Shown piece by piece: positions 36,014 through 44,573 of a stretch of DNA of 64,000 nt. Position 1 is the first letter of the stretch. The number at the start of each line of letters is the position of its first letter. A program made the translations under genes and the position numbers. The DNA lies in assembly GCF_021325795.1 (NCBI RefSeq), contig NZ_JAHPZX010000008.1:202436-266435 (forward strand), read 5' to 3'. Under the pieces are notes generated by a model. That model was not told where the DNA came from and did not search any database. It worked only from the letters and a program-made list of their open reading frames with translations. The DNA comes from Bordetella sp. LUAb4. Lineage in GTDB: Bacteria; Pseudomonadota; Gammaproteobacteria; Burkholderiales; Burkholderiaceae_B.

Positions 36014-36173
36014 GCGGTGCGACCTCCCGCGCACGGCCTTCCTGATCTGACGGGGAATTTTCTGAATCGAGGCGGTTCAGTGCCCCTGGGCACACTGCCA
36101 TGCAACTCACGGCAGGCAATTGCCACCCACTCGGCTCCAGACGCGGCAGAACGGGGAAATTTCCGTTTCTTTC

Positions 36174-36201
36174 ACAATATGCTTAAATGTAAGCATATTG
36201 T
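36174..36201. promoter_or_regulatory. 28-bp AT-rich perfect inverted repeat
   Basis: ACAATATGCTTA and its reverse complement TAAGCATATTGT are separated by AATG. It lies about 50 bases before the lipoprotein gene in otherwise GC-rich DNA. No U-run follows, so it is better explained as an operator for a dimeric repressor than as a terminator. Confidence 0.6.
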
Positions 36202-36247
36202 ACGCACGTCCGTTGCCGCCTTCACTGCTTCAGGAGCACACATCATC

Positions 36248-36799
36248 ATGAATCGTCGATCGGGCCTGATCGCCATCCTTGCCGTGACTACCGGAATGCT
36301 GGCCGCCTGCGCCAGACCCAGCTACGACAGGGTCGAGGAACAATACGCCACGTTGCCGGCCGGCCAGGGCCGCATCTACTTCTACCAGCCTTCCAGCGCG
36401 GGCGACCCGACCACGGGCAACCCCTACGTGTTGGTCAACGGCTGGAAGACGGGGCGCACCTCTCCCGGCAACTTCTTCTTCGTGAATCGCGCCGCCGGCC
36501 TGTACAGCATCACCATCGACTACAACAGTGCCGCGCCCCTCATGCTGCAACTAGCCGCTGGCGAAACGCGCTATGTGCGTGTGAACAAGGGCGGCCTGAA
36601 GCTGACGTACAACGAGGAAACGAAGGAAAAGGCCGAGGCTGAACTCGCTACGATGACCTATCACGGCGCGGCGTCACGCGAACGCAAAACGATCAAGCGG
36701 ACGCAGACGAAGAATTATGCGGCGCCGCTGGATCCCTCCCGGGCGCCCGCGGGCCAGACCGCCCCGCCACAGTCCTTCCCGGTGCCGCCGGTCCAGTAA
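36248..36799 (+). CDS. DUF2846-type outer-membrane lipoprotein
   Basis: 183 residues from the ATG at 36248, with AGGAG eleven bases upstream; the longer frame to 36017 is not supported. The lipobox is GMLAAC at about residues 17-22. The mature domain has GRIYFYQPSSAGDPTTGNPY, VLVNGWKTGRTSPGNFFFV and QLAAGETRYVRVNKG, as in DUF2846 lipoproteins, which are thought to have a beta-sandwich fold. The tail is Pro-rich. Function unknown; the palindrome upstream suggests it is regulated. Confidence 0.82.
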   Translation: MNRRSGLIAILAVTTGMLAACARPSYDRVEEQYATLPAGQGRIYFYQPSSAGDPTTGNPYVLVNGWKTGRTSPGNFFFVNRAAGLYSITIDYNSAAPLMLQLAAGETRYVRVNKGGLKLTYNEETKEKAEAELATMTYHGAASRERKTIKRTQTKNYAAPLDPSRAPAGQTAPPQSFPVPPVQ

Positions 36800-36890
36800 G
36801 CCGTTCAACCCTGGTGTTCGGTTCGCGGCCGTACTCGAGCCGGCCGCTGCTGAACCGCCGCGGCAAAGCGGCGCGGCCCGCCGCTGTAAA

Positions 36891-37337
36891 TCAATCGGGA
36901 ATTTCCGGCTCGACCAGGTGGGCCAATTGCAGCAGCGACTCCTGCCAGCCCAGATAGCAGGCCTCCACGGGAATCACCTCGGGCAAGCCTTCCTGCAGGA
37001 TGTGCAATTCGGTCCCGACACTCACCGCCTTCAGCGTGATGGTCGCCAATATCTCTCCGGGCAGATTGGGATCGTCGAATCGATCCGTATAGCGGATCTT
37101 CTCATTGGGTACCAGCTCGGTGAATTCGCCGCCGAAGCCGTGCACATTGCCGCTGCGGAAATTGCGGAAGGACATGCGGTAGCTGCCCCCAACCCTGGCG
37201 TCCATCTGCTGGACCTCGCAGGTGAAACCGTAGGGAGGCAGCCATTTCGCCATGGCCGCGGGCTCGAGGAAAGCCCGATAGATGCGGTCGGGCGGGCAGC
37301 GCAGGACGCGATGGAGTCGAACAGTACCAGTAGCCAT
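36891..37337 (-). CDS. SRPBCC (AHSA1-type) START-fold protein
   Basis: 148 residues from the ATG at 37337, preceded by GAGAGG; a longer frame to 37475 is not needed. The AHSA1/polyketide-cyclase pattern is complete: VRLHRVLRCPPDRIYRAFLE, MAKWLPPYGFTCEV, GGSYRMSF and TLKAVSVGTELHILQEGLPE. These proteins have a hydrophobic cavity and diverse roles. It points towards the lipoprotein gene and diverges from the serine hydrolase; the relationship to both is unknown. Confidence 0.88.
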   Translation of the reverse strand: MATGTVRLHRVLRCPPDRIYRAFLEPAAMAKWLPPYGFTCEVQQMDARVGGSYRMSFRNFRSGNVHGFGGEFTELVPNEKIRYTDRFDDPNLPGEILATITLKAVSVGTELHILQEGLPEVIPVEACYLGWQESLLQLAHLVEPEIPD

Positions 37338-37590
37338 GGAATTGCCTCTCTCAAAGGGTGGTTGTACTGCTACGACGAGTGAAGCACGCCTGTTTCGACA
37401 TGAGGCCACGCGCCGACAGGGTGATTTTCGTGGATGCCTACCGGGCGTAGTGCTTCTCTCAGTCCACAAAGCCATTGTGCGCCTGCGCGTACGCCCCTAT
37501 GTTGCTAGGGGCCGGTGGCAACCGTCCGTCCGCCCTCCCCGCCTGCATCCCACGCCATCCCTCTTCTGCGCCCCCATCCAAGAGAGCCGC

Positions 37591-39141
37591 ATGACGACGA
37601 TTCCCAGTTCGCCCGCCCCTGCCCCCGCTCCCCTGCCCAATGAAATTCCAGGTGTCGCCATTGCGCCCGGTCAAATCGCCGCGGCGATAGGTCGATTGGA
37701 TGGCCTCGCGCGGGCGCTGCGCGAACGCACGGGCATCCCGGGCATGGCGGTGGCCGTGGTGCTCGAAGGCCAGAAGGTGTTCGCCCAAGGCTATGGCGTC
37801 CGCAACAACCAGGAAAGCCGCGCTGACCAGGAATGCGGCGACGTGGACGAAAACACCGTGTTCCAGCTAGCCTCCGTATCGAAGTCGATCGGCGCCACCG
37901 TCGTCGCGCGCGAGGTCGGCGCGAAGCGCGTGACGTGGAACGACCTGGTCACTCGATATCTGCCCTGGTTCAAATTGTCCGACCCGTGGGTCTCGTCGCA
38001 TCTGACCCTGGCCGACCTGTATTCCCATCGCTCCGGGCTGCCCGATCACGGCGGCGATGATCTCGAAGAACTCGGCTATGACCGCATGCAGATCCTCGAG
38101 CGCCTGCGCTACCTGCCTCTGCATCCTTTTCGCTCGACGTACGAATACACCAACTTCGGCGTGACAGCGGCCGCGGAGGCCGTCGCCACCGCCGCCGGTA
38201 CCGATTGGGCCACCCTGTCGGAGGAAGCCTTGTACGGCCCTCTGCGCATGGATCGCACCAGCTCCCGCTACGCCGACTTCGCCACCCGCGACAACCGCGC
38301 GCACGGCCACATCAAGCACAAGGGCGAATACGTGCCCAAGTATCAACGCGAGCCCGATGCCCAATCTCCCGCCGGCGGCGTCAGTTCAAGCGTCAATGAC
38401 ATGGCGAAATGGCTGGCCATGCTGATCGAGAACGGCGAGGTGCAAGGCCAGCCTTTCATTCCGGCGGCGGCGCTGTTGCCGGCGATCACGCCACAGATCG
38501 TTTCGCGGGCGGCCACCAGCCCCATCGCACGGGCGGACACCTATGGCTACGGTTTCAACGTCAATGTGCAGGCGTCCGGCCGTACGGACTTCAATCATTC
38601 GGGGGCATTCGGGCTCGGCGCGGGCACGGCCTTCTCTGTCATCCCGTCGGCTCGCGTCGGCATCGTGGTCCTGACCAATGCCGCCCCCATAGGCGCGGCC
38701 GAGTCGCTGATCGCGGAATTCCTGGAGCTGGTCCAATTCGGCGCGATCACGCGTGACTGGTTCGCCGCGTATCAGCCGCTGTTCGCCCCTTACGCCGAGC
38801 CGGCGGGAACACTGGTCGATCGCCAGCCGCCCGAGGATGCCGCGCCACCGCGCGCACCGGCCGCCTACCAGGGCGTCTACGGTAATCCCTATTTCGGCGA
38901 TGCCCACATCGTCGAGGGGCCGGACCGGTCGGGGCTGGCGCTGGTGCTGGGTCCCAAGGCCATGCGTTTTCCCCTGCGCCACTGGGACGGCGACCGTTAC
39001 GTGATCGACATGCACGGCGAGAACTACGAAGAGGGCTCCGTATCCGCCGTCGACTTCGCGTTCGGCGGCACGGACTGCGCTGCAACGCTGACGGTGGAGT
39101 TGCTGGACAGCAACTCGCTTGGCACGTTCGCGCGCCGCTGA
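37591..39141 (+). CDS. Serine hydrolase, class C beta-lactamase fold
   Basis: 516 residues from the ATG at 37591; the frame extends upstream but without support. The catalytic SVSK is at 95-98, YTN at 186-188 and a HSG triad-like motif in FNHSGAFGLG near 335. The C-terminal 130 residues form a separate beta-rich domain (AYQGVYGNPYFGDAHIVEGP), common in the esterase/D-aminopeptidase branch. No Sec signal, so it is probably a cytoplasmic peptidase or esterase rather than a drug-resistance enzyme. Confidence 0.88.
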   Translation: MTTIPSSPAPAPAPLPNEIPGVAIAPGQIAAAIGRLDGLARALRERTGIPGMAVAVVLEGQKVFAQGYGVRNNQESRADQECGDVDENTVFQLASVSKSIGATVVAREVGAKRVTWNDLVTRYLPWFKLSDPWVSSHLTLADLYSHRSGLPDHGGDDLEELGYDRMQILERLRYLPLHPFRSTYEYTNFGVTAAAEAVATAAGTDWATLSEEALYGPLRMDRTSSRYADFATRDNRAHGHIKHKGEYVPKYQREPDAQSPAGGVSSSVNDMAKWLAMLIENGEVQGQPFIPAAALLPAITPQIVSRAATSPIARADTYGYGFNVNVQASGRTDFNHSGAFGLGAGTAFSVIPSARVGIVVLTNAAPIGAAESLIAEFLELVQFGAITRDWFAAYQPLFAPYAEPAGTLVDRQPPEDAAPPRAPAAYQGVYGNPYFGDAHIVEGPDRSGLALVLGPKAMRFPLRHWDGDRYVIDMHGENYEEGSVSAVDFAFGGTDCAATLTVELLDSNSLGTFARR

Positions 39142-39255
39142 TGCGGCAGGCATCCCTTCCATGAGGGGCCTGGTGTCCTTCCATGAGGGACCGGGTGCTC
39201 CCTCCTTGAAGGGCCGGGCGTCCCGCTCAGGCAGCAGGCCTCATGCGCAACGGAC

Positions 39256-39276
39256 GGCGCCCCCTTGGAGGGCGCC
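39256..39276. terminator. Hairpin between convergent serine hydrolase and FAH genes
   Basis: GGCGCCC / GGGCGCC, a perfect 7-bp stem with a seven-base loop, lies between the two convergent stop codons. No strong T-run flanks it. Upstream, three imperfect copies of a 20-25-bp unit containing CCATGAGGG / CTTGAAGGG and CCGGG occupy 39160-39225. Confidence 0.5.
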
Positions 39277-39284
39277 TGTCATCA

Positions 39285-39989
39285 TCACTTCGAGGGCTTG
39301 TTGCCGACCTTCATTTCGAAGGAGCCGACACCGTCGACGCCACCGGTCACCACATCGCCCGGGCGAATGGCGCCCACGCCGGCCGGGGTGCCCGTGAAAA
39401 TCAGGTCGCCCGGCTGCAAGGCCATCGATTCGGAAATGTAGGAAATGACTTCGGGCACCGACCAGATCAGTTCGGCCAGGTCGCCTTGCTGGCGCACGTC
39501 GCCGTTCACGCTCAGCCAGATGCGGCCGGTCGAAGGATGGCCCACTTCAGACGCCGGCTTCAGCGGCGTGGACGGACCCGACACGTCGAAACCCTTGGCC
39601 CACTCCCACGGACGCCCCATTTTCTTGGCCACGGCCTGCAGGTCACGGCGGGTCAGGTCGATACCGACGCTATAGCCCCACACGTGCTCCAGCGCCTGGG
39701 CGACCGGAATGTTCTTGCCACCCTTGCCGATGGCGACGATCAATTCGATTTCGTAGTGGAAGTCGTCGGTCTGGGGCGGGTATTCGATGGTGCCTTCGGC
39801 CGGCACGATGGCGTCGGCGGGCTTGCTGAAGAAGAACGGCGGATCACGGTCCGGATCATGGCCCATTTCGCGGGCGTGCTCGGCATAGTTGCGGCCCACG
39901 CAGTAGACGCGGCGGACGGGGAAGCGCTTGTCGCTGCCGGCGACGGCCAGGGAGGCCTGTTCGGCCGGGGTGATGACGTAGGAAGACAT
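39285..39989 (-). CDS. Fumarylacetoacetate hydrolase-family protein (fumarylpyruvate hydrolase-like)
   Basis: 234 residues from the ATG at 39989. The FAH core is clear: RVYCVGRNYAEHAREMG, FFFSKPADAIVP, YEIELIVAIGKGGKNI (metal-binding Glu residues), GYSVGIDLTRRDLQ and FTGTPAGVGAIRPGD. The length and motifs fit fumarylpyruvate or acylpyruvate hydrolases of gentisate-type pathways. It is monocistronic here. The AraC gene upstream on the same strand could regulate it, but the gap contains only repeats. Confidence 0.88.
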   Translation of the reverse strand: MSSYVITPAEQASLAVAGSDKRFPVRRVYCVGRNYAEHAREMGHDPDRDPPFFFSKPADAIVPAEGTIEYPPQTDDFHYEIELIVAIGKGGKNIPVAQALEHVWGYSVGIDLTRRDLQAVAKKMGRPWEWAKGFDVSGPSTPLKPASEVGHPSTGRIWLSVNGDVRQQGDLAELIWSVPEVISYISESMALQPGDLIFTGTPAGVGAIRPGDVVTGGVDGVGSFEMKVGNKPSK

Positions 39990-40271
39990 GTGTGGCTTGC
40001 TCCAGACTCCAGGGTAAGAACCCACAGTCTAATTGCCTATTCGTCCTGGAACTTGGACAGGCTTGCTGAGGATTTGGAACTTTCCATGCAAATGGGACGG
40101 GACGCCCAAGCCTTACCCGCCGGCGCCCCGGTCTCCCGGCGCTACAAACGCCCTGCCCTGGCGCCTGGCCTTGGCGTCTACCCTTGGCGTCTTGCCCTTG
40201 GCTCTTGCCCTTGGCTCTGCCCTTGGCGTTTTGTCCCAGGCGTCCTGGGTCCCTCATCCTGCCGCAGGCGT
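39990..40271. repeat. Intergenic CCTTGG-type imperfect tandem repeats
   Basis: The stretch of about 280 bases between the FAH and AraC genes contains, at about 40155-40240, repeated units of the CTTGGCGTCTTGCC / CTTGGCTCTTGCC type (period about 13-16 bases). No gene or clear terminator is seen in the rest. Confidence 0.6.
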
Positions 40272-41201
40272 CTATCCCTGGCGCCGAAATTCCCGCGGCG
40301 ACACGCCGGCCTGCTGGCGGAACCGCCGCGAAAAATACGCTTCATCGGCAAAACCGCAGGCATGCGCCACGTCCGCCACCCGCTTGTCGCTGGTCAGCAG
40401 CAGGGACCTGGCGCGATTCATCCGCCGCTCCAGCACCAGGTCGGTAAAGGTCCGGTCCAGCTCCTTGCGCAGCAGATGCGCAAGATAACTGGGCGAAAGG
40501 TAGGCTGCCGCCGCCGCGCTGTTCAAGGACAGGTCCGCGCTGCTCAGCTGTTGCTCGATATGCGCGCGCACGCGCGCCAGCGCGTCGCGCCGCCCGCTGC
40601 GGGGCGCGTCACGGCGAGCCTGGGCCTGCAGCGCGGCGCCATGGCGCAGGCATACCTCGCCTATCAGCTGCAGCAGGTAGCCCCGCAATACCTCGGCGGA
40701 TCCGAACACCCGGTCCTGGTCCGCTTGCCGCATGCGCTCGAGCAAAGCCGTAAGCGCATCCAGATCGGCCTCCGGCACCTGGTAGTCGAGGAATTCCTGG
40801 AAACGGAACGGTGCCAGTTCGGGCACGTCGTTCAGCGGCACGTCTTCCAGGTCCAGGGGATCGCAATCCAGGCCTGGACGCAGGAACTGCTGGGAGAAAT
40901 TGACCACCATGAAGCGGCCGCCATCCGGATGGGGAATGCGGTGCATGCGATGCGGCAGGATGAAGGCCAGCATCCCCTTGAGAAAAGGCCGGGTTACCCC
41001 GCTGATCTGCTGGACCGTATCGCCGCCCAGATTGACCTGGATCTGGAAGTAATCATGCCGGTGCATCTCTTCCAGCGGCCGCCGCACGTCCTGCGCGCGA
41101 ATATAGAAATCGCCGCGATCGCTGCGTTCGCGCATCGCATAGGTACGGACGGGACCGGCACGGGACGTGGCCCCGGCACCGGCGGCGGGATCGACGCTCA
41201 T
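40272..41201 (-). CDS. AraC-family transcriptional regulator
   Basis: 309 residues. An N-terminal cupin-like sensor domain has EEMHRHDYFQIQVNLGG and FILPHRMHRIPHPDGG; the C-terminal 100 residues are two helix-turn-helix motifs (LSLNSAAAAAYLSPSYLAHL; RVADVAHACGFADEAYFSRR) ending FRQQAGVSPREFRRQG. Full length. It likely responds to an aromatic or organic acid; possible targets are the FAH gene downstream or the divergent NERD-helicase gene, though the latter is an unlikely target. Confidence 0.9.
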   Translation of the reverse strand: MSVDPAAGAGATSRAGPVRTYAMRERSDRGDFYIRAQDVRRPLEEMHRHDYFQIQVNLGGDTVQQISGVTRPFLKGMLAFILPHRMHRIPHPDGGRFMVVNFSQQFLRPGLDCDPLDLEDVPLNDVPELAPFRFQEFLDYQVPEADLDALTALLERMRQADQDRVFGSAEVLRGYLLQLIGEVCLRHGAALQAQARRDAPRSGRRDALARVRAHIEQQLSSADLSLNSAAAAAYLSPSYLAHLLRKELDRTFTDLVLERRMNRARSLLLTSDKRVADVAHACGFADEAYFSRRFRQQAGVSPREFRRQG

Positions 41202-41244
41202 AGGAAAAACACTCGGAAGGCTGGCTGAAGAGCCTGGCTGACTA

Positions 41245-41335
41245 TTAAACCAAAACCAGGACCGAGGCCAAAGCCGGAGCCAGAACCAGAGCCAGAGTCG
41301 AAGTCGAAGTCGAAACCGAAGCCCGGCGCAAAACC
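41245..41335. repeat. Hexanucleotide repeat (CCAGAG/TCGAAG type)
   Basis: Degenerate CCAGAG, CCGAGG and TCGAAG units run in the divergent gap between the AraC and NERD-helicase genes. On the minus strand they read as repeated GACTTC/GGTTCTG units. Slippage-prone; no other signal is seen there. Confidence 0.7.
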
Positions 41336-41417
41336 ATGAGCCCCCAAACCATCAACCTGGAAACCCGCGCCGCCGCAAAATCGGTACGATACGGCAGACC
41401 AGCCTACAGGAGCTTTC

Positions 41418-43052
41418 GTGGCGCACATCATTCCGGACGGATGGGAAAACCTGCAACGCAGCGGCCCGGCCCAGCGCGAGCTGGAAACACTGGCCCGCTT
41501 GAAGAAGGCGCTATCCGACGACTACACCGTCTACCACGCCATCCACTGGACCAATATCGAAGGCCGCCACGCCATCCATGGCGAGATCGACTTCGTGGTG
41601 GTCAACCGGGCCGGCGACCTGCTGGTCATCGAGCAGAAAGCCGGTGCCCTGGATGAAACCGCCGCGGGCCTGGCCAAGCGCCATGCGGGCAAGGCCCAGT
41701 TGCTGCCGGTGCAGATGGCGCTCACCGCCGATACCCTGCGTGCCAAGCTGGCCCGCAGCCTGGACGGCGCGGATGTGGGCCTGGACTATCTGCTGTACTG
41801 CCCGGATCACCGTGTCCTGGCCCCCACCACCGCCGGCCTGTCGCCGGAACGCATCGTCGACGCCAGCCGGCGCGACACGCTGGCCGCCGTCATCCGCGAC
41901 ATCCTGCCGCCAGGCGAGCCGTCGCCCCACCGCGCGCGTGTCGATCATTTCCTGCGCGACATCATCCGCCTGGAAACCGACGTCAGCGCGCTGATCGGCC
42001 AGGCGCGCGCCTGGGTCACGCGCCTGGCCGGCGGGCTGGCCCATTGGGCCCGACAACTGGACATCACCCCTTACCGCCTGCGCGTCACCGGCACCGCGGG
42101 CTCGGGCAAGACGCAGCTGGCGCTGGCCGAATATCGCGACGCCATCGAGCAAGGCAAGCGTCCCCTGTATGTGTGCTTCAACCGCCCGCTGGCCGACCAT
42201 TTCAACCGCATCGCGCCGGAAGGCGGCCTGGCGGTGTCCTTCCATCTGCTGTGCGACCGCCTGCTGCGGCATGTCGGCCGCAGTCCGGACTTCGCGCAGC
42301 CCAAGGCCTTCGAACATCTGGTCGACGATGCCGAGGCGCTGCCCGTGCCGTCCGACTTCATGTTCGACACCGTCATCGTCGATGAAGGACAGGACTTCGA
42401 TGCCCGCTGGGGCGGCATGGTGCTGCGACTGGCCAAGCCGGACGCGCGCGTGGTGTGGCTGGAAGATCCCATGCAGAATCTCTACAACCATCAGCCGCCG
42501 GAAATGCCGGGCTGGGTGCGCCTGCGCGCGCAGAGCAATTTCCGCAGCCCACGGCCCGTGGTCAATCTGCTGCAGTCCGTCCTGCCGGATGACGTGCGCA
42601 TCGACGCGCAGGCGCCCATCACCGACAGCGATGTCGAGGTGCTGTCGTATCACGATGAGGAAAGCCTGCTGCTGGCGGTCAAGCAGGGCATACGCAAATG
42701 CTATTCAGATGGCTTCCGTGCGGACGATATCGCCGTCATCAGCTATCACGGCCATCAACGTTCGCAAGTGCTGGCGCATGACCGCCTGGGACCGCATGGC
42801 CTGCGCCGCTTCACCGGCCAATACGACCTGCTGGGGTTGCCGGTCTACTCGAATGGCGACGTCCTTGCAGAATCGGTCTATCGCTTCAAGGGCCAGTCCA
42901 TCCCGGCCGTGATCTTCACCGAGATCGATTTCGATACGCTGGACGAACGGGCGATCCGCAAGCTGTTCGTCGGCGCCACACGCGCCACCCTCAAGCTGAT
43001 CCTGATCGCGACCGAACCGGCCGCGGCCGTATTACGTAAAAAAATCGGCTAG
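41418..43052 (+). CDS. NERD-domain / superfamily 1 helicase-like protein
   Basis: 544 residues from a GTG with AGGAG seven bases upstream. The N-terminal NERD nuclease-related domain has IHGEIDFVVVNRAGDLLVIE followed by QK (55-73), the D-ExK-like core. A UvrD-like ATPase follows: Walker A GTAGSGKT (225-232), Walker B VIVDEGQDFD (319-328), QSNFRSPRPV, and the C-terminal motifs VYRFKGQSIPAVIF and LFVGATRA. It is too short to be a complete processive UvrD helicase. Proteins of this build are linked to DNA repair and phage defence. It stands alone. Confidence 0.87.
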   Translation: MAHIIPDGWENLQRSGPAQRELETLARLKKALSDDYTVYHAIHWTNIEGRHAIHGEIDFVVVNRAGDLLVIEQKAGALDETAAGLAKRHAGKAQLLPVQMALTADTLRAKLARSLDGADVGLDYLLYCPDHRVLAPTTAGLSPERIVDASRRDTLAAVIRDILPPGEPSPHRARVDHFLRDIIRLETDVSALIGQARAWVTRLAGGLAHWARQLDITPYRLRVTGTAGSGKTQLALAEYRDAIEQGKRPLYVCFNRPLADHFNRIAPEGGLAVSFHLLCDRLLRHVGRSPDFAQPKAFEHLVDDAEALPVPSDFMFDTVIVDEGQDFDARWGGMVLRLAKPDARVVWLEDPMQNLYNHQPPEMPGWVRLRAQSNFRSPRPVVNLLQSVLPDDVRIDAQAPITDSDVEVLSYHDEESLLLAVKQGIRKCYSDGFRADDIAVISYHGHQRSQVLAHDRLGPHGLRRFTGQYDLLGLPVYSNGDVLAESVYRFKGQSIPAVIFTEIDFDTLDERAIRKLFVGATRATLKLILIATEPAAAVLRKKIG

Positions 43053-43125
43053 TGCGTCGCAAGGAACGCATTGCCGGGATGCTGGTTACCCATGCCTTCT
43101 AGGACGCATTTTCAGGAGGTAACTC

Positions 43126-44454
43126 ATGCCATCCCGCCAAATCAAGCTCGGCGCATTCCTGTTGCAGACAGGGCACCATATCGCCGCCTGGCGCCATCCC
43201 CAGGCGCAAGCCGACGCGGCCGTCAACTTTCGCCATTACGTGGACCTTGCGCGACGCGCCGAGGCCGCCAAATTCGACGCCATCTTCCTGGCGGATGCCG
43301 TCGGCGTGCGCAACACCGATATTCCATCGCTGTCTCGCACGGCGCGCTGCGATCAGTTCGAGCCGCTCACGCTGCTGTCGGCCCTGGCGGCCGTCACCGA
43401 GCGCATCGGCCTCATCGGCACGGCCTCCACCACCTATAACGAGCCTTACCACGTGGCGCGCAAGTTCGCCTCGCTGGACCACATCAGCGGCGGCCGCGCC
43501 GGCTGGAACCTGGTGACGTCCAGCGGACAGGGGGAAGCGCAGAACTTCAATCTCGACGAGCATGTGGACCACGCCAAGCGTTATGCGCGCGCGGCCGAAT
43601 TCCACGACGTCGTGCTGGGTCTGTGGGATAGCTGGGAAGACGATGCCTTCGTGCGCGACCGCGTCAGCGGCGTCTACTTCGAGCCGGAGAAACTGCATCC
43701 GCTGCACCATCGTGGCGAATACTTCCAGGTGCGCGGTCCCTTGAACGTGGCGCGATCGCCGCAGGGCCGGCCTGTCGTGGTCCAGGCCGGCGCGTCGCCA
43801 GCGGGTCGCGACCTGGCCGCGCGCACCGGCGAAGTCATCTTCGTGGCGGTGCAGACTTTGGACGAGGCGCAATCCTTCTATCGTGATGTCAAGCAACGCA
43901 CGCGTGCTCATGGCCGCGATCCGGATAGCATCAAGATCATGCCGGGCATTTCGCCCGTGGTCGGACGCACGCAGGCCGAGGCCGAAGAGAAATTCGCCCA
44001 GCTGCAAGACCTGATCCATCCCGTCGTTGGCGTGCAGTACCTGTCGAACATGTTGGGCAGTTTCGATCTGTCGAGTTATCCGGTGGACGGGCCCCTGCCC
44101 GACATGCCGGAGACCAATGCCAGCAAGAGCCGCCAGCAGGTGGTGGTCGATCTGGCCCGGCGCGAGCATCTCAGCATTCGTGACCTCTACCTGCGCGTCG
44201 CCGGCGCGCGTGGCCATCACCAGGTGGTGGGAACGCCGCAAACCGTGGCGGACCGATTGCAGCAATGGTTCGAAGAAGAAGGCGCGGACGGCTTCAACAT
44301 CATGGCGCCGTGGCTGCCTGGTGGCCTGGACGACTTCATCGAACTGGTACTGCCGGAGTTGCGCCGACGCGGCTTGTTCCGCCAGGAGTACGAAGGACGC
44401 ACACTGCGCGAGCATCTGGGCCTGGCGCGGCCCGCGCACTGCAAGCGGCGTTAA
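43126..44454 (+). CDS. NtaA/SnaA/DszA-family FMN-dependent monooxygenase
   Basis: 442 residues, bacterial luciferase-like, with AGGAGG before the ATG. Segments typical of the NtaA branch are IKLGAFLLQTGHHIAAWRHP, AAKFDAIFLADAVGV, HISGGRAGWNLVTSS, FNLDEHVDHAKRYARAAEFH and VQAGASPAGRDLAARTGEVI. These enzymes use reduced FMN from a separate reductase to oxygenate chelators, sulfonates or sulfones. The Bug receptor gene that follows within 120 bases may import the substrate. No flavin reductase is adjacent. Confidence 0.92.
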   Translation: MPSRQIKLGAFLLQTGHHIAAWRHPQAQADAAVNFRHYVDLARRAEAAKFDAIFLADAVGVRNTDIPSLSRTARCDQFEPLTLLSALAAVTERIGLIGTASTTYNEPYHVARKFASLDHISGGRAGWNLVTSSGQGEAQNFNLDEHVDHAKRYARAAEFHDVVLGLWDSWEDDAFVRDRVSGVYFEPEKLHPLHHRGEYFQVRGPLNVARSPQGRPVVVQAGASPAGRDLAARTGEVIFVAVQTLDEAQSFYRDVKQRTRAHGRDPDSIKIMPGISPVVGRTQAEAEEKFAQLQDLIHPVVGVQYLSNMLGSFDLSSYPVDGPLPDMPETNASKSRQQVVVDLARREHLSIRDLYLRVAGARGHHQVVGTPQTVADRLQQWFEEEGADGFNIMAPWLPGGLDDFIELVLPELRRRGLFRQEYEGRTLREHLGLARPAHCKRR

Positions 44455-44573
44455 ATCTTGAAGGGGGCTGAACCTTAACTGGAGTTGAACCTAAGGGTAA
44501 ACACGGCCTCGCAGCGGGCCGTCCTTTCAGTACTCTCGGCGTCACCACAACGAAAGATTGAGGAGACAACCGA

